From the NCBI GenBank assembly GCA_963796565.1, contig CAWCMA010000002.1:124001-188000 (forward strand): a stretch of 64,000 nucleotides of DNA, given 5' to 3'. Below the pieces are notes generated by a model. It did not search any database and had not been told where the DNA came from. It worked only from the letters and a program-made list of their open reading frames with translations. This stretch comes from JAKAVN01 sp963796565. Its GTDB lineage: Bacteria; Desulfobacterota; Binatia; Binatales; Binataceae. Made by a program: the position numbers and the translations under genes. Shown here piece after piece: positions 1-10,040 of this stretch (position 1 is the first letter of the stretch; every line of letters begins with the position of its first letter).

Positions 1-709
1 CGGCCTCGAGCAGCGCGTGAAAAATCGAATCCTCGAGGTAGCCGCGCAACACCACCGGCACCAGCTCGGCCCGGCTCGGCTCGACCAGGTAGTCGACCGG
101 GGCGGCGACCTCGCCCGCGCCTTGTTCGGGCTTCTCTTCGCGCACCGGCAGCAGCCGCTCGTAGGTCGGCCGCTGCGAGAGCGCGGAGTGGAACTCGCTA
201 TAGATGAGCCCGGTCTCGCTGACGCCGCCGGCGCGAAAGTCCGCCAGCATCCGTGAGGTAAGGTCCTGCGCCAGTCCGAAAGTGGCCAGGCGTGGGTTGT
301 TGATGCTCTGATGGGCGATTTCGTGGCCGGCGCGGCGCAGATGGTCGAGCGCCTTGCGGCCGACAGCATAAAACTTGACCGTCATCCCGTCGCGTGCGGC
401 GCGCCGCGCCTCGTCCTCCGCCGCGCGCATGACATTTGCGTTATAGCCACCGCAGAGCCCGCGGTCCGAGCCGATCACCACGATCAGCGTCTCGCGCTTG
501 GCGTCTTCGGCCGGGCCGAGCGCGGCCCGCTCGGTCGCGAACAGCGAATCGGCCACGCGCACCAGCGCCTGATGATACGGGCTGGCGTTCTGCAGCGCCT
601 CCTGGGCCCGGCGCAGGCGCGCCGCGGCGACCAGCTTCATCGCGCGCGTGATCTGCTGGGTCGATCTGACCGACGAAATCCGCCGGCGGATTGCCTTGAG
701 CGACGCCAT
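1..709 (-). CDS. atpG: ATP synthase F1 gamma subunit, C-terminus cut by the window edge
   Basis: The gamma subunit is the central rotor shaft of F1, coupling proton flow through Fo to ATP synthesis in alpha3beta3. The minus-strand frame reads MASLKAIRRRISSVRSTQQI and then TRAMKLVAAARLRRAQ, the conserved N-terminal helix that enters the catalytic hexamer, followed by SDRGLCGGYNANV, a hallmark of the family. About 236 codons are present; usual length is 285-295, so the C-terminal helix lies outside the window. It follows atpA by 22 bases, as the last visible gene of the atp operon; atpD and atpC would be expected next. The call is secure; only the far end is missing. Confidence 0.96.
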   Translation of the reverse strand, partial: MASLKAIRRRISSVRSTQQITRAMKLVAAARLRRAQEALQNASPYHQALVRVADSLFATERAALGPAEDAKRETLIVVIGSDRGLCGGYNANVMRAAEDEARRAARDGMTVKFYAVGRKALDHLRRAGHEIAHQSINNPRLATFGLAQDLTSRMLADFRAGGVSETGLIYSEFHSALSQRPTYERLLPVREEKPEQGAGEVAAPVDYLVEPSRAELVPVVLRGYLEDSIFHALLEA

Positions 710-731
710 ACGTGTTTACCGCGCGCCGCGG

Positions 732-2300
<1,569 letters not shown>

Positions 2301-2324
2301 GGCAGTTGATTTTTTTTGGGCCGC

Positions 2325-2861
2325 TCAGCCCGCCAGCCGGCGCTCGGCCTCGCTAAGCCGCGTGGCCAGGCTGCCGTCGTAGATTTTTCCCTCCAGCTCG
2401 GCTACGACGCCACCGAGCAACGCTTGGTCTACCTTCACGGTCGCGATCACGGTCTTGTGCACCATCGCCTCGAGCCCGCGCACCACCGCCTCGGTGTCCT
2501 GCGGCTTTGGCTCGCGCGCGAAGGTCAGGGTAGCGCGCGCCCGGCCGAGCAGCACGTCGAGCTGGTCCTGATAAGACTCTGAGATCGCGGTTAAATTGGC
2601 AATCCGGCCGTGGCGCGCGACCACCACCGCCAGCGAGCGCAGTGGGTAGCTCAAATCGAGCCGCTCGGCGATTTTCGCCATCGCCTCGACCCGCGCCTCG
2701 TGCGACACTTCGGGCGACGCCAAGCGCAAGGCAATTTCAGGAGCGTCTCCAATCCGCGCCAGCCGCTCGAGTTCGGCGCCCCAGGTCTCCAACTGATTGC
2801 GATCCTCGGAGAGCCCGAGCAACGCGCGCGCATAGCGCTTGGCGACTCTCGAACCCTTCAT
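2325..2861 (-). CDS. atpH: ATP synthase F1 delta subunit
   Basis: Delta (OSCP homologue) joins the peripheral stalk to the top of F1. The 178-residue length is normal. The protein begins MKGSRVAKRYARALLGLSED, matching the family's N-terminal helix with AKRYARAL, and ends in the C-terminal domain motif LLGGVVAELEGKIYDGSLAT, which closely fits the conserved GGxxxxxGDxxxDGS region. The start ATG overlaps the atpF stop by four bases (ATGA), indicating translational coupling in the operon. Confidence 0.95.
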   Translation of the reverse strand: MKGSRVAKRYARALLGLSEDRNQLETWGAELERLARIGDAPEIALRLASPEVSHEARVEAMAKIAERLDLSYPLRSLAVVVARHGRIANLTAISESYQDQLDVLLGRARATLTFAREPKPQDTEAVVRGLEAMVHKTVIATVKVDQALLGGVVAELEGKIYDGSLATRLSEAERRLAG

Positions 2862-3457
2862 CGCGGGGCCTCTTGCGCGAGTCTTTCTTCGAAGCCGCGG
2901 AGCAGGCGGGCCTGATCGTCGTCGGTGAAGCTCTTCAGCATCAGCTCGCGCGCGATCCGCCCGGTCGCTTCCGCGAGCATCGCGCGGACGTGGCGCTGGG
3001 CGGCCTCAGTTATCGCGTTGCCGGTAAGTTCGGTGTCGCGGACTATCCGGAGCGCGGTTTCGCGCGCCATCGCGCGGATCCGATTGGCCATGTCGGCTGT
3101 CTCGGCGTCGAGGTCGGCGCGGATCTGTTTCTTTTCGGCCTCCAGCCGGGACATCCGCTCGACCGCGCGATTGGCCAGGTCCTGCGCTTCCTCATAAGTC
3201 GCTTCGGCGCGCGCGAAAGTTTCCTTGATTCCGGCGGCACGGTCGGCGAAAAACTTGCGCGTCGGCGGACCTGCATAGTGTACGAGGATCCATACGAACA
3301 CGGCGAAGTTAAAGATGTAGAAGAGCAGCGACAGCCACGAGCCGGCACCCGCCGCTTCGCCGCCGGCCTCGGCGCACCATCCGGATGCGGGCAAGAGCAA
3401 AACGGCGCAGGTCAAAATAGCCGCGCCGCGCCTTATGCCGATCACGCTACAGTTCAT
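2858..3457 (-). CDS. atpF: ATP synthase Fo subunit b (peripheral stalk)
   Basis: Subunit b anchors the peripheral stalk in the membrane and dimerises through a long coiled coil. The 199-residue protein has two hydrophobic stretches: residues about 13-26, which look like a signal sequence (AAILTCAVLLLPASGWCAEA), and about 42-60 (LSLLFYIFNFAVFVWILVHY), the true membrane anchor. A long charged helix with many E, R, K and A residues follows. An N-terminal cleavable segment before b is known in some deltaproteobacterial-type ATP synthases. It starts three bases after the b' stop and overlaps atpH. Confidence 0.92.
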   Translation of the reverse strand: MNCSVIGIRRGAAILTCAVLLLPASGWCAEAGGEAAGAGSWLSLLFYIFNFAVFVWILVHYAGPPTRKFFADRAAGIKETFARAEATYEEAQDLANRAVERMSRLEAEKKQIRADLDAETADMANRIRAMARETALRIVRDTELTGNAITEAAQRHVRAMLAEATGRIARELMLKSFTDDDQARLLRGFEERLAQEAPR

Positions 3458-3460
3458 GGC

Positions 3461-3931
3461 TTAGTTGTTCGACGTTCCTTGCGTGTCTTGCGCGGCGCCG
3501 TCCACCGGACGGCCCAGAACACACCCCGCAAGCTCCACGGCGAGAACCCGGCTGAGCCGCTCGAGTTCGCGCTCTCCAGCCCGCAGCTCATTTTCAATTC
3601 CGGCTCTGACAAGTTCCAAAGCGCTGTGGGCCTTCGCCTTAGCCTCCTCGATTACTCGTGCGGCGTCCACCTCGGCCTTGCGCCGCTCGGCCTCGCGCGC
3701 GGCCAGCGCCTCGCGCCGCAACTCCAGCAATTCGCGGTCGCGCTTCTGGCCGGCAGCTTTCTCCTCTTTGAGCAGTTGCTCGGCGCGCGCGCTCAGATTC
3801 TTGAGCTTACTTTCGCGATCGCCGAGCAATTTGAGGAAAGGGCCGAAAAAAAGTCGATCGAATATAAACCAGAAAACCAGGAACGACACAATCAGGGTGA
3901 AGAAAATTCCCCAGTCGGGCGGAATATGCAT
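3461..3931 (-). CDS. atpF': ATP synthase Fo subunit b' (second stalk subunit)
   Basis: This short b-type subunit (156 residues) has one N-terminal membrane helix (WGIFFTLIVSFLVFWFIFDR) and a long charged coiled coil rich in K, E, R and A. Presence of two distinct b genes means the peripheral stalk is a b/b' heterodimer, as in alphaproteobacteria, cyanobacteria and many deltaproteobacterial lineages, rather than a homodimer. It is the first ATP synthase gene of the visible operon, 126 bases after bactofilin. Confidence 0.9.
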   Translation of the reverse strand: MHIPPDWGIFFTLIVSFLVFWFIFDRLFFGPFLKLLGDRESKLKNLSARAEQLLKEEKAAGQKRDRELLELRREALAAREAERRKAEVDAARVIEEAKAKAHSALELVRAGIENELRAGERELERLSRVLAVELAGCVLGRPVDGAAQDTQGTSNN

Positions 3932-4057
3932 GTTACGGCGTCTCCCGTGCGGGATTGATTACGGCTTGGCTGGCGCAAGGCCGCCGGAAGCGGGCTATCG
4001 AGCGCCAAGGACGAGTTGTCGGGCCGAGTGGACCGGGCTAACCGGACCGCGGGGCTA

Positions 4058-4594
4058 TCAGGCCTGCTTCTGACCTCCGGCCTGGACCACCATGCGTTCC
4101 TCCTTGAGAAACACGGTGACCTTGCGATCGTCGCGCGCGGCTTCGGGCTGCATCGCGCAATGGCCCTCGAACACGGCGCCCTCCTGCACCACCAGCACCG
4201 GCGCGGTGAGGTTGCCCAGGACCTTGGCCGAAGGGCGAATCTCGATCCGCTGGCTGGCCGTGAGGTCGCCGCTGACCTTGCCCGCCACAATGATCGAGGC
4301 CGCCTTGATCTGCGCGGTCACGACGGCGTTCTCGCCAATCATGACACTGTCCTTGGCGGTGATTTCTCCGTCGATCTGGCCATCGATCCGCGCGGGGCCC
4401 TCGAAACTGAGCTTGCCGGTCACTTTCGAGCCCTGATCCAGGTAGGCGCGCGCCTCCGGCGGGGCAGCCAAGGGCTGGCGCGGCGGAGCGCCTCGTCCCT
4501 CGAGCGCGGGCGACGGCACTGGCACGGCCAGCGCCGGCCGCGCCGACGGATCGGGTCGAACGTTCTTTTCCGGTTCCTTATTGAAAAGCGCCAT
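4058..4594 (-). CDS. Bactofilin (polymer-forming cytoskeletal protein)
   Basis: Bactofilins form nucleotide-independent filaments of stacked beta-helices that scaffold envelope, cell-shape or chromosome-segregation machinery. The 178-residue protein has a Pro/Ala-rich disordered N-tail (residues 1-55) and then the beta-helical core with repeating hydrophobic turns such as DGQIDGEITAKDSVMIGE and VAGKVSGDLTASQRIEI. The start at 4594 (MALFNKEPEK) is chosen over a longer frame to 4669 because GGGAGTGGTGAA gives a good ribosome site and the likely promoter at 4654-4682 lies upstream of 4594 but overlaps the longer version. It heads the atp operon. parA and parB, often upstream of bactofilin in this arrangement, are absent. 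Confidence 0.9.
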   Translation of the reverse strand: MALFNKEPEKNVRPDPSARPALAVPVPSPALEGRGAPPRQPLAAPPEARAYLDQGSKVTGKLSFEGPARIDGQIDGEITAKDSVMIGENAVVTAQIKAASIIVAGKVSGDLTASQRIEIRPSAKVLGNLTAPVLVVQEGAVFEGHCAMQPEAARDDRKVTVFLKEERMVVQAGGQKQA

Positions 4595-4653
4595 TTCACC
4601 ACTCCCTATCGAGGGCGCAGCCCAAGGCCGCACGGAGCACAGTTTAGGCTTCG

Positions 4654-4682
4654 CTGATAGCCGATACAATTGGCAGTGTCAA
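4654..4682 (-). promoter_or_regulatory. Sigma70-type promoter for bactofilin-atp operon
   Basis: On the minus strand a perfect -35 TTGACA (4677-4682) is followed after 17 bases by TATCAG (4654-4659), a good -10. The predicted transcript would start near 4647, leaving about 50 bases of leader before the bactofilin ATG at 4594. This is sequence pattern only; no expression evidence. Confidence 0.55.
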
Positions 4683-4963
4683 TTCGATTGGCCGACTTCA
4701 ATTCCCAGCGGGATCTAAGCCTCGGTAGCCTGGCCGGGACGAGAATGCGGGACAAGAATGGCTTATATCGGCTGACGCTGGCAACCCTTTCCTCCGAGCC
4801 GTTGACGACCCCAGGAGAATGAACCCGCCAGCGGCCCCATGAGGGGCGCAAATTTTCCCGGCTTGCGGCGCTGGTCGCCACTTATCGCGAGGACTGCGCC
4901 GATGCTATGCTGTGGGCGGTAATCTGACGTCCAATTTGAATCGCTCCAACCAACGAGGAAGCC
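4683..4963. other. Divergent intergenic region, no gene seen
   Basis: With the promoter above this makes a 369-base gap between the divergent bactofilin and PPOX genes. Reading frames here are short and lack coding character. It presumably holds the promoter for the PPOX gene at 4964; TATGCT near 4910 could be a -10 but I see no convincing -35. Confidence 0.4.
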
Positions 4964-5365
4964 ATGGCAGGAATTCCAGAGCAGTATCTCGATCTCTTAT
5001 CACCCGGCAAAAAGGCCTTCGCACACCTCGCGACCCTGATGAAAGACGGCTCGCCCCAGGTGACGCCGGTATGGCTCGACTTTACCGACGGAATGATCCG
5101 CGTGAACACGGCGCGCGGCCGCGTGAAGGACCGTAACCTGAAGGTCGGCTCGCGCGTCGCACTGTCGATCTCGGACCCCGACAATCCGTACCGTTACGTG
5201 CAGATTCGCGGCAAGGTGGCGAAGGAAACCGAGCAGGGCGCCGACGCGCATATCGATTCGCTGGCCAAGAAGTACATGGGCGTCGACTCGTATCCGTACC
5301 GCAACGCCGCCGAGAAGCGCGTGATCTACTACATCGAGCCAAGCTCCGGACAGGGCATGAACTAG
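4964..5365 (+). CDS. PPOX-class flavin/F420-dependent oxidoreductase (pyridoxamine oxidase-like fold)
   Basis: This 133-residue protein fits the small split-barrel FMN/F420-binding family typified by Rv1155-like enzymes. The N-terminal part has the family pattern of a short helix (EQYLDLLSPGKKAFAHLATL), then KDGSPQVTPVWLDF, the dimer-forming strand pair, then RVKDRNLKVGSRVALSISDP, where R and K contact the cofactor phosphate. The C-terminal YPYRN...RVIYYIEP is also typical. Substrate and cofactor (FMN or F420) cannot be told from sequence. It appears monocistronic, with a moderate AGGAAGCC ribosome site before ATG. Confidence 0.85.
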   Translation: MAGIPEQYLDLLSPGKKAFAHLATLMKDGSPQVTPVWLDFTDGMIRVNTARGRVKDRNLKVGSRVALSISDPDNPYRYVQIRGKVAKETEQGADAHIDSLAKKYMGVDSYPYRNAAEKRVIYYIEPSSGQGMN

Positions 5366-5504
5366 TCGAGCTCGCGCGTATCGGATCGATCTTCTTGATC
5401 TTCGCGTTCAAGGGCCGGGATCGGCGGTGACCGCGCCGCCGATCCGCGGGCTCATACGGCTTCCTGCCAGGCGGAGTGGGCAGTGGCGGCCCGATTCGGC
5501 GGGC

Positions 5505-5714
5505 TCAGTGAACGGTACGCTGGTCTTCCTTCTGAATCGTGCTGCCGCAGGTCGATCCGCAGTGCGGGCAGACATACTCGTACTTGTCGCCTTCGGGCAG
5601 GATCAGCAACAGGCGCTTGCGTACGGCAACCGCGCGCTTGCACTTGGGACAGGCGAGCAGCGATGCTTCCAACCGCTCGAAAGCCGGCCTGCGTTGATCT
5701 CTGGCTCCCGGCAT
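5505..5714 (-). CDS. Small zinc-ribbon protein
   Basis: This is a predicted protein of about 69 residues with two CxxC knuckles (CPKC near residue 22 and CPHC near residue 50) spaced as in a zinc ribbon, plus an extra Cys shortly after the second pair. The segment between them, AVAVRKRLLLILPEGDKYEY, looks like a beta-hairpin. It lies 82 bases downstream of the 2OG oxygenase gene on the same strand and may be co-transcribed. The start is uncertain: ATG at 5714 follows an in-frame GTG at 5717, and neither has a strong ribosome site. Function unknown; similar small proteins bind nucleic acid or act as metal-dependent adaptors. Confidence 0.6.
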   Translation of the reverse strand: MPGARDQRRPAFERLEASLLACPKCKRAVAVRKRLLLILPEGDKYEYVCPHCGSTCGSTIQKEDQRTVH

Positions 5715-5796
5715 CACCCATCAGAATAGCGAGGCCGCATACGGCGCGGCAACCGTTGCGCGATGGCCTGCGGCCCGGCCCGGTCGGGTTCGGCCG

Positions 5797-6603
5797 TCAC
5801 TTCGCGTCGTGAAAGATGATCCCGAGGCTCAGGCGGCGGCCTTGGCGCACCCGGCTAACCCCGTGGCGCATCGTCACCCGGTAATGGCCGCGGCTGCCGG
5901 CCATTGGCCGCTCGCTGGTCGCGAACACGATCGCTTCGCCCTGCTCCAGCACTACGGCCTCGCCGCGGCTCTGCACGCGTGGCCGGTTCTCGACCAGCAG
6001 GAATTCGCCGCCGCCGAAGTCGATTCCGCCGCGGCTCAGCAGGCAGGTTAGCTGGAGGGGAAAGGCGACTTCGCCATACAGGTCCTGATGCAGACAGTTG
6101 TAGCCGCCCGACTCGTAACGGAGCAGCAGCGGCGTCGGCTTGGTCTGGCTGGCGCGCCGGCAAATGTCCAGAAAGCGCTCGAGTTCCGCCGGATATATCT
6201 GGTCGCGCCCCATCGCAAGCCGCCAGTGGTTGGCGGTCGGCGCGAGGTGGGGATAGATAGCCGCGCGCAGCGCGGCGACGAGCGGCGGCAACGGCGGCGC
6301 GAAATACTTGTATTCGCCGACGCCGAAGCGCACTCGTTCCATCACGACCCGCGAACGAAAGCGCTCGCGCTCGTCATACATCGCCGAGAGCCCGGCGCAT
6401 TGCGCGGGCGTGAGCAGGGCGGGAATCGTCGTGTAGCCGCGTTCGTCGAGCGAGCGTTCGGCCGTGCTCCAATCGAGTGTCTTAAGCCGTTGCTCGAATT
6501 CGGCCGTCAACGCCGACTCGGCCTTCGGGGTCGACTCGACCGTCGGTGCCAATTCGGCGGCCGGGGCCGCGGCGGTTTTTTCCGTTGCGATTTTGGTTCT
6601 CAC
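5797..6603 (-). CDS. 2-oxoglutarate/Fe(II)-dependent oxygenase
   Basis: The 268-residue protein carries a recognisable double-stranded beta-helix iron site: HQD (in CLHQDLYGEVAFPLQ), a distal His in MRHGVSRV, and Arg in RRLSLGIIFHDA that would bind the 2-oxoglutarate carboxylate. The first 30 residues are Ala/Thr/Glu-rich and probably disordered. Such enzymes hydroxylate prolyl, lipid or small-molecule substrates; the substrate here is unknown. The start codon is GTG preceded by AGGGA. Convergent or co-directional neighbours give no pathway hint other than the small zinc-ribbon gene downstream. Confidence 0.85.
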   Translation of the reverse strand: MRTKIATEKTAAAPAAELAPTVESTPKAESALTAEFEQRLKTLDWSTAERSLDERGYTTIPALLTPAQCAGLSAMYDERERFRSRVVMERVRFGVGEYKYFAPPLPPLVAALRAAIYPHLAPTANHWRLAMGRDQIYPAELERFLDICRRASQTKPTPLLLRYESGGYNCLHQDLYGEVAFPLQLTCLLSRGGIDFGGGEFLLVENRPRVQSRGEAVVLEQGEAIVFATSERPMAGSRGHYRVTMRHGVSRVRQGRRLSLGIIFHDAK

Positions 6604-6679
6604 GAATTCCCTGTGTCTGCCCTACGTTCCAATGTAACCCCGAGCATCGGGCCGGCGTGAGTTCGAATCGCCAAGGCTA

Positions 6680-6709
6680 ACAATATCGGCAGAAGTGACA
6701 ATATCGGCA
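6680..6709. repeat. Two direct copies of a 12-base box upstream of miaB
   Basis: The 12-mer acaatatcggca occurs at 6680-6691 and again at 6698-6709, 18 bases apart start-to-start, in the divergent region between the 2OG oxygenase and miaB. The spacing of under two helical turns could suit a regulator or be a chance local duplication. Confidence 0.4.
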
Positions 6710-6759
6710 AAGCCCTGATATCTTGAATCGCCGCGCTGAAAGAGTGAGAGAGTTATAGG

Positions 6760-8088
6760 GTGGACGAATTCGTACAGCACGAGGCTTCGGCGCCGCGCGT
6801 CTTTATCGAGACCTACGGCTGCCAGATGAACGTCGCCGACTCCGAGCTGATCGGCGGGGTGCTGCGCCGTGCCGGCTACGCCGCCGCCGCCGGTCCCGAG
6901 GAAGCCGACGTCATCCTGATTAACACCTGCGCGATTCGCGAGCATGCCGAGGAGCGCGTGCTGCGGCGCCTGGGCGAACTTGCACGGTTCAAGCACGGCC
7001 GCCCTGAATTGCGATTGGGACTGCTGGGATGCATGGCGCAGCACAACCGCGCCGCGCTGGTCGAGAAAGCGCCGTGGCTCGACCTCGTCGCCGGGCCCGA
7101 CAGCTACCGCCGCCTGCCGGAACTGCTCGGCCGCGCCCGCTTCGACCCCGCGGTCGACGTGCGCCTGGACCGCGGCGAGACTTACGCCGATATCGCGCCC
7201 GCGCATCAAGGCGGGGTGCGCGCGTTCGTCACCGCGATGCGCGGATGCGACCGTTTCTGCGCCTTTTGCGTGGTCCCGTACGTGCGGGGACGCGAGCGCA
7301 GCGTGCCGCCCGAGGCTATCCTGGCCGACGTCCGCGGACTCGCCGCGCGCGGCGTGCGGGAAGTCGTGCTGCTCGGGCAAACGGTCAACGCCTACCGCTT
7401 CGACGAGACCGATTTCGGACGTCTCCTGCATCTGGTTGCAGCGGTCGACGGAGTGGAACGGATCCGTTTCACTTCGCCCCATCCCTCGGACATGAGCGAC
7501 TCGGTTATCGAGGCGATGGCGACCGAGCCGAAGGTGCAGCCCGCGCTTCATTTGCCGCTGCAGTCGGGCTCGGACCGGGTACTGGCCGCGATGGAACGTG
7601 GATACACGGTCGGCGAATACCTCAGCCTGGTCGAGCGGATGCGTGCGGCAGTTCCGGAGATTGCACTTTCGACCGACATCATCGTCGGTTTCCATGGCGA
7701 GCAGGAGAGCGATTTCCGCGCCACGTTCGACCTGATGGCGGCGCTGCGCTACGACTCGGCCTTCAGCTTCAAGTATTCGCCACGGGAGAACACGCGGGCG
7801 TTCAAGCTCGGCGACACGGTCAGCGAAGAGGAGAAGGGCCGCCGCTTGGCCGAGGTCATCGCGCTACAGGAACGGGTTTCGGCGGAGCGTAACCGCGCGC
7901 TCGTCGGTCAGCGGTTCGCGGTGCTGGTCGAGGGTCCGGCGCGCCGGGGCGGCGGGCGGCTTGCCGGGAAGACGCCGCAATTCAAGACCGCCGTATTTCC
8001 CGCGGCCGACTCGATACGGCCCGGCGACACCGTGACCGTGCGCGTGGAATCCGCCACCGGCCATACGTTGCATTGCGCGCTGGCTTAG
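6760..8088 (+). CDS. miaB: tRNA-2-methylthio-N6-(dimethylallyl)adenosine synthase
   Basis: MiaB is a radical-SAM methylthiotransferase that adds a methylthio group to i6A37 in tRNAs reading UNN codons. The 442-residue length is normal. Domains in order: N-terminal UPF0004 with three cysteines for the auxiliary 4Fe-4S cluster (YGCQMN, NTCAIREHAEERVLRRLG, LGCMAQ); radical SAM core with CDRFCAFCVVPYVRG giving the CxxxCxxC motif; and a C-terminal TRAM domain ending RPGDTVTVRVESATGHTLHC. The start is GTG at 6760 in a frame that begins right after the Gly/Ala-poor leader; GAGAG upstream may be a weak ribosome site. Confidence 0.97.
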   Translation: MDEFVQHEASAPRVFIETYGCQMNVADSELIGGVLRRAGYAAAAGPEEADVILINTCAIREHAEERVLRRLGELARFKHGRPELRLGLLGCMAQHNRAALVEKAPWLDLVAGPDSYRRLPELLGRARFDPAVDVRLDRGETYADIAPAHQGGVRAFVTAMRGCDRFCAFCVVPYVRGRERSVPPEAILADVRGLAARGVREVVLLGQTVNAYRFDETDFGRLLHLVAAVDGVERIRFTSPHPSDMSDSVIEAMATEPKVQPALHLPLQSGSDRVLAAMERGYTVGEYLSLVERMRAAVPEIALSTDIIVGFHGEQESDFRATFDLMAALRYDSAFSFKYSPRENTRAFKLGDTVSEEEKGRRLAEVIALQERVSAERNRALVGQRFAVLVEGPARRGGGRLAGKTPQFKTAVFPAADSIRPGDTVTVRVESATGHTLHCALA

Positions 8089-8115
8089 CGTCTTTGGATA
8101 AGCGGTCTTGCGCGG

Positions 8116-8886
8116 TTAAATCAGCGACCTTCCCTGGGCGCCGTCCACTGGCAGGCAGGTGCCCGTGATCCAGCTTGCCCGCGGCGAGGCGAGACACACC
8201 ACCGCGTAGGCGACCTCTTCCGGGCGCCCCAACCGGCCGGCCGGGAATTCGTGGCTGATGAAGTCTTTCTCGAAGGCCGGGTTGGCTTTGAAGAGCCTCT
8301 CCCAGGTGCCGCCCGCATAGAAGATCGATCCCGGCGCGACCGTGTTGACCCGGATTCCTTTGGGGGCCAGCTCGCGCGAGAGCATTTTGGTGAACGAGAT
8401 CATCGCCGCCTTCGAGGCGTTGTAGGTCAGCGGGCCGCCCGCTTCGCGGCCGTAGATCGAGCTGATGTTGATGATCGCGCCACCGCCGCGCTTTTCCATC
8501 AGCGGCGCGCATAGCCGCGCAAGCCGCACTGCCGAGAAGAAGTTAAGCTGGAATGCCGCTTGCCAGGCCGCTTCGTCGAGGTCCGCCAGCGCGCCCATCC
8601 GCGCACCGCCCGCGTTGTTGACCAGCACGTCGACCCCGCCCATCCCCTTGACGGTCCCCGCCACCCAGCGCTCCGCGGCCGCGGCGTCGGCCACGTCGAC
8701 CGCCTCGGCGGCGACTTCGTATCCCCTGGCGCGCAACTCGGCGGCCGCCTGCTCGAGCGCTTCGGCTCCGCGAGCACAGAGGCTCAGCCGCGCACCCTCG
8801 GCGCCCAACGCCTCGGCCATCGCGCGCCCCAATCCCCGGCTGGCACCGGTTATCATCACGACCTTTTTCTCAAGACCCAGATCCAT
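8116..8886 (-). CDS. Short-chain dehydrogenase/reductase (SDR)
   Basis: This 256-residue classical SDR has TGASRGLG (dinucleotide binding, residues about 14-21), NNAG, a catalytic Ser region (IINISSIYG) and the YNASK active-site pair. SDRs reduce or oxidise alcohol/ketone groups with NAD(P)H; the substrate cannot be inferred. The start at 8886 (MDLGLEKK) is chosen because AGGAG sits 8-9 bases before it; a longer frame to 8910 lacks a site. It converges with miaB, with 27 bases between stops. Confidence 0.9.
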   Translation of the reverse strand: MDLGLEKKVVMITGASRGLGRAMAEALGAEGARLSLCARGAEALEQAAAELRARGYEVAAEAVDVADAAAAERWVAGTVKGMGGVDVLVNNAGGARMGALADLDEAAWQAAFQLNFFSAVRLARLCAPLMEKRGGGAIINISSIYGREAGGPLTYNASKAAMISFTKMLSRELAPKGIRVNTVAPGSIFYAGGTWERLFKANPAFEKDFISHEFPAGRLGRPEEVAYAVVCLASPRASWITGTCLPVDGAQGRSLI

Positions 8887-8998
8887 CGCTTTACTCTCCT
8901 CTACACGCATCGGCAGGCGTGACTTCCGCCCTTCTAGCCGGCCGCGCCGACGGCGGGCACCGATCCACGTTGCGCTTTGTTTGAGGTATCATCTAGTA

Positions 8999-9020
8999 GC
9001 AAAGCAGGCCGGTGCTTTGC
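8999..9020. repeat. 8-bp inverted repeat in the rpsU upstream region
   Basis: GCAAAGCA, 6-base spacer ggccgg, TGCTTTGC: a perfect dyad between the divergent SDR and rpsU genes. It could be an operator; no T-tract supports a terminator. Confidence 0.35.
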
Positions 9021-9107
9021 ACATGGCGCTCGATCCACGACGCGCGCGCGGCCGATGTCCGCCAATTGCGCTCAAGCTCTGTGGACAAACTATGGCCGGA
9101 CTGTGGG

Positions 9108-9136
9108 TTGACAGGCCCAAGGGGCGGACCTAAGCT
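9108..9136 (+). promoter_or_regulatory. Possible sigma70 promoter for rpsU
   Basis: TTGACA at 9108-9113 is a perfect -35; 17 bases later lies TAAGCT (9131-9136), a poor -10. Predicted start near 9143, 28 bases before the rpsU ATG. Confidence 0.35.
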
Positions 9137-9170
9137 CCAAGGTCTTGACTTGAAAGGCAGTTGGAGGTTT

Positions 9171-9368
9171 ATGGAAATCAGAGTTGAAGGCTCCCTCGAC
9201 CAAGCGATGCGTGTGCTCAAGCGCAAGCTCGCCAAGGAGGGAGTGTTCAAGGAGATGAAGAAGCGGGCTTTTTACGAGAAGCCCAGTGTTCGCCGCAAGC
9301 GCAAGCGCTCCGAAGCGCAACGCCGCCGGCGCAAAGAACAGCGCCGCCGCCGCGCCTCCGCTCTCTAA
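9171..9368 (+). CDS. rpsU: Small ribosomal subunit protein bS21
   Basis: bS21 binds near the anti-Shine-Dalgarno region of the 30S subunit and takes part in initiation. The 65-residue sequence has the family opening (MEIRVEGSLDQAMRVLKRKL) and a highly basic tail of Arg/Lys after EKPSVRRKRKRSE. The start at 9171 is placed by TTGGAGG five bases upstream; a longer frame starting at 9012 is a read-through artefact. It stands alone rather than beside dnaG/rpoD, which lies 31 kb away on the other strand. Confidence 0.96.
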   Translation: MEIRVEGSLDQAMRVLKRKLAKEGVFKEMKKRAFYEKPSVRRKRKRSEAQRRRRKEQRRRRASAL

Positions 9369-9512
9369 GCGCTCACCCCAAGCGCCTAGTTGACCAGCCT
9401 TTATCCCGCGCGCCGTCGGGCCGTAAGGTCTGACGCCGCGCGGCGGTGCGTCTGCCGCGCGTGCGGCACGCCCGAGCCTCAGCGGAGGCTTCAGCAAGGG
9501 CTCAGCAAAGGC

Positions 9513-10040
9513 TCAGATCGATAGCGGCCGCCAGGTGAAAATCACCTGACCCCGCGCCACGTAGCAATCGAGATCGTAGTGGGGCAGACCGAGCGCCGCG
9601 CGCCCCAGCCTGAAGCCTTCGATCACCTGCCGCAGCATCTCGGGCATCCCGTGGCCTTGCGGCGCCTCGACGTGGCGAGGGGCCTGCGTGTCTAGCCCGG
9701 CATTCAGTTTCGCACTCAGCTCGACTGCGACGCATCCGGGGCGCCGATGGCGCCCGAGCGCATCGGCGCCCGCCTCCAGCGCCGCGCAGCCGAGGCACAG
9801 CACTACCTGCTCCCCCGATTCCTGGGCCCAGTCAAGGTCGTCGCTCAAGCGTGCCAGCGCCGTCGCGCATTCGTCCCATCGCTCGTGGGCGCGTTCGGTC
9901 GAATAGCGGCGGATGGCCCGGGCGACGCGGCTGAGCGCGTCCTCGTCCGCGCGCGGCCCCAGCGTGAAGACGCCGTCCTCGTCGATGCGCAGTCCGTCAG
10001 CGAACTGTTGGGCGAGGAACTCGCGCAGGTTGATCGGCAA
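9513..10040 (-). CDS. Hypothetical protein, start uncertain
   Basis: I do not recognise this family. The frame has coding-like composition from LPINLREFLAQQFADG to the end (about 175 residues): a helical N-terminal part with acidic DGVFTLGPRADEDALSRVA and a C-terminal part with CLGCAALEAGADALG, a CxxC pair that might bind metal, and PHYDLDCYVARGQVIFTWRP near the end. The frame stays open to 10241, but upstream codons lose the G/C-ending third positions, so TTG at 10040 is a guess. No strong ribosome site is visible. It converges with rpsU. Confidence 0.5.
   Translation of the reverse strand: MPINLREFLAQQFADGLRIDEDGVFTLGPRADEDALSRVARAIRRYSTERAHERWDECATALARLSDDLDWAQESGEQVVLCLGCAALEAGADALGRHRRPGCVAVELSAKLNAGLDTQAPRHVEAPQGHGMPEMLRQVIEGFRLGRAALGLPHYDLDCYVARGQVIFTWRPLSI

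Noticed and set aside
4595..4669. Upstream extension of the bactofilin reading frame
   Set aside because: It would overlap the likely promoter and has no ribosome site; the start at 4594 has both.
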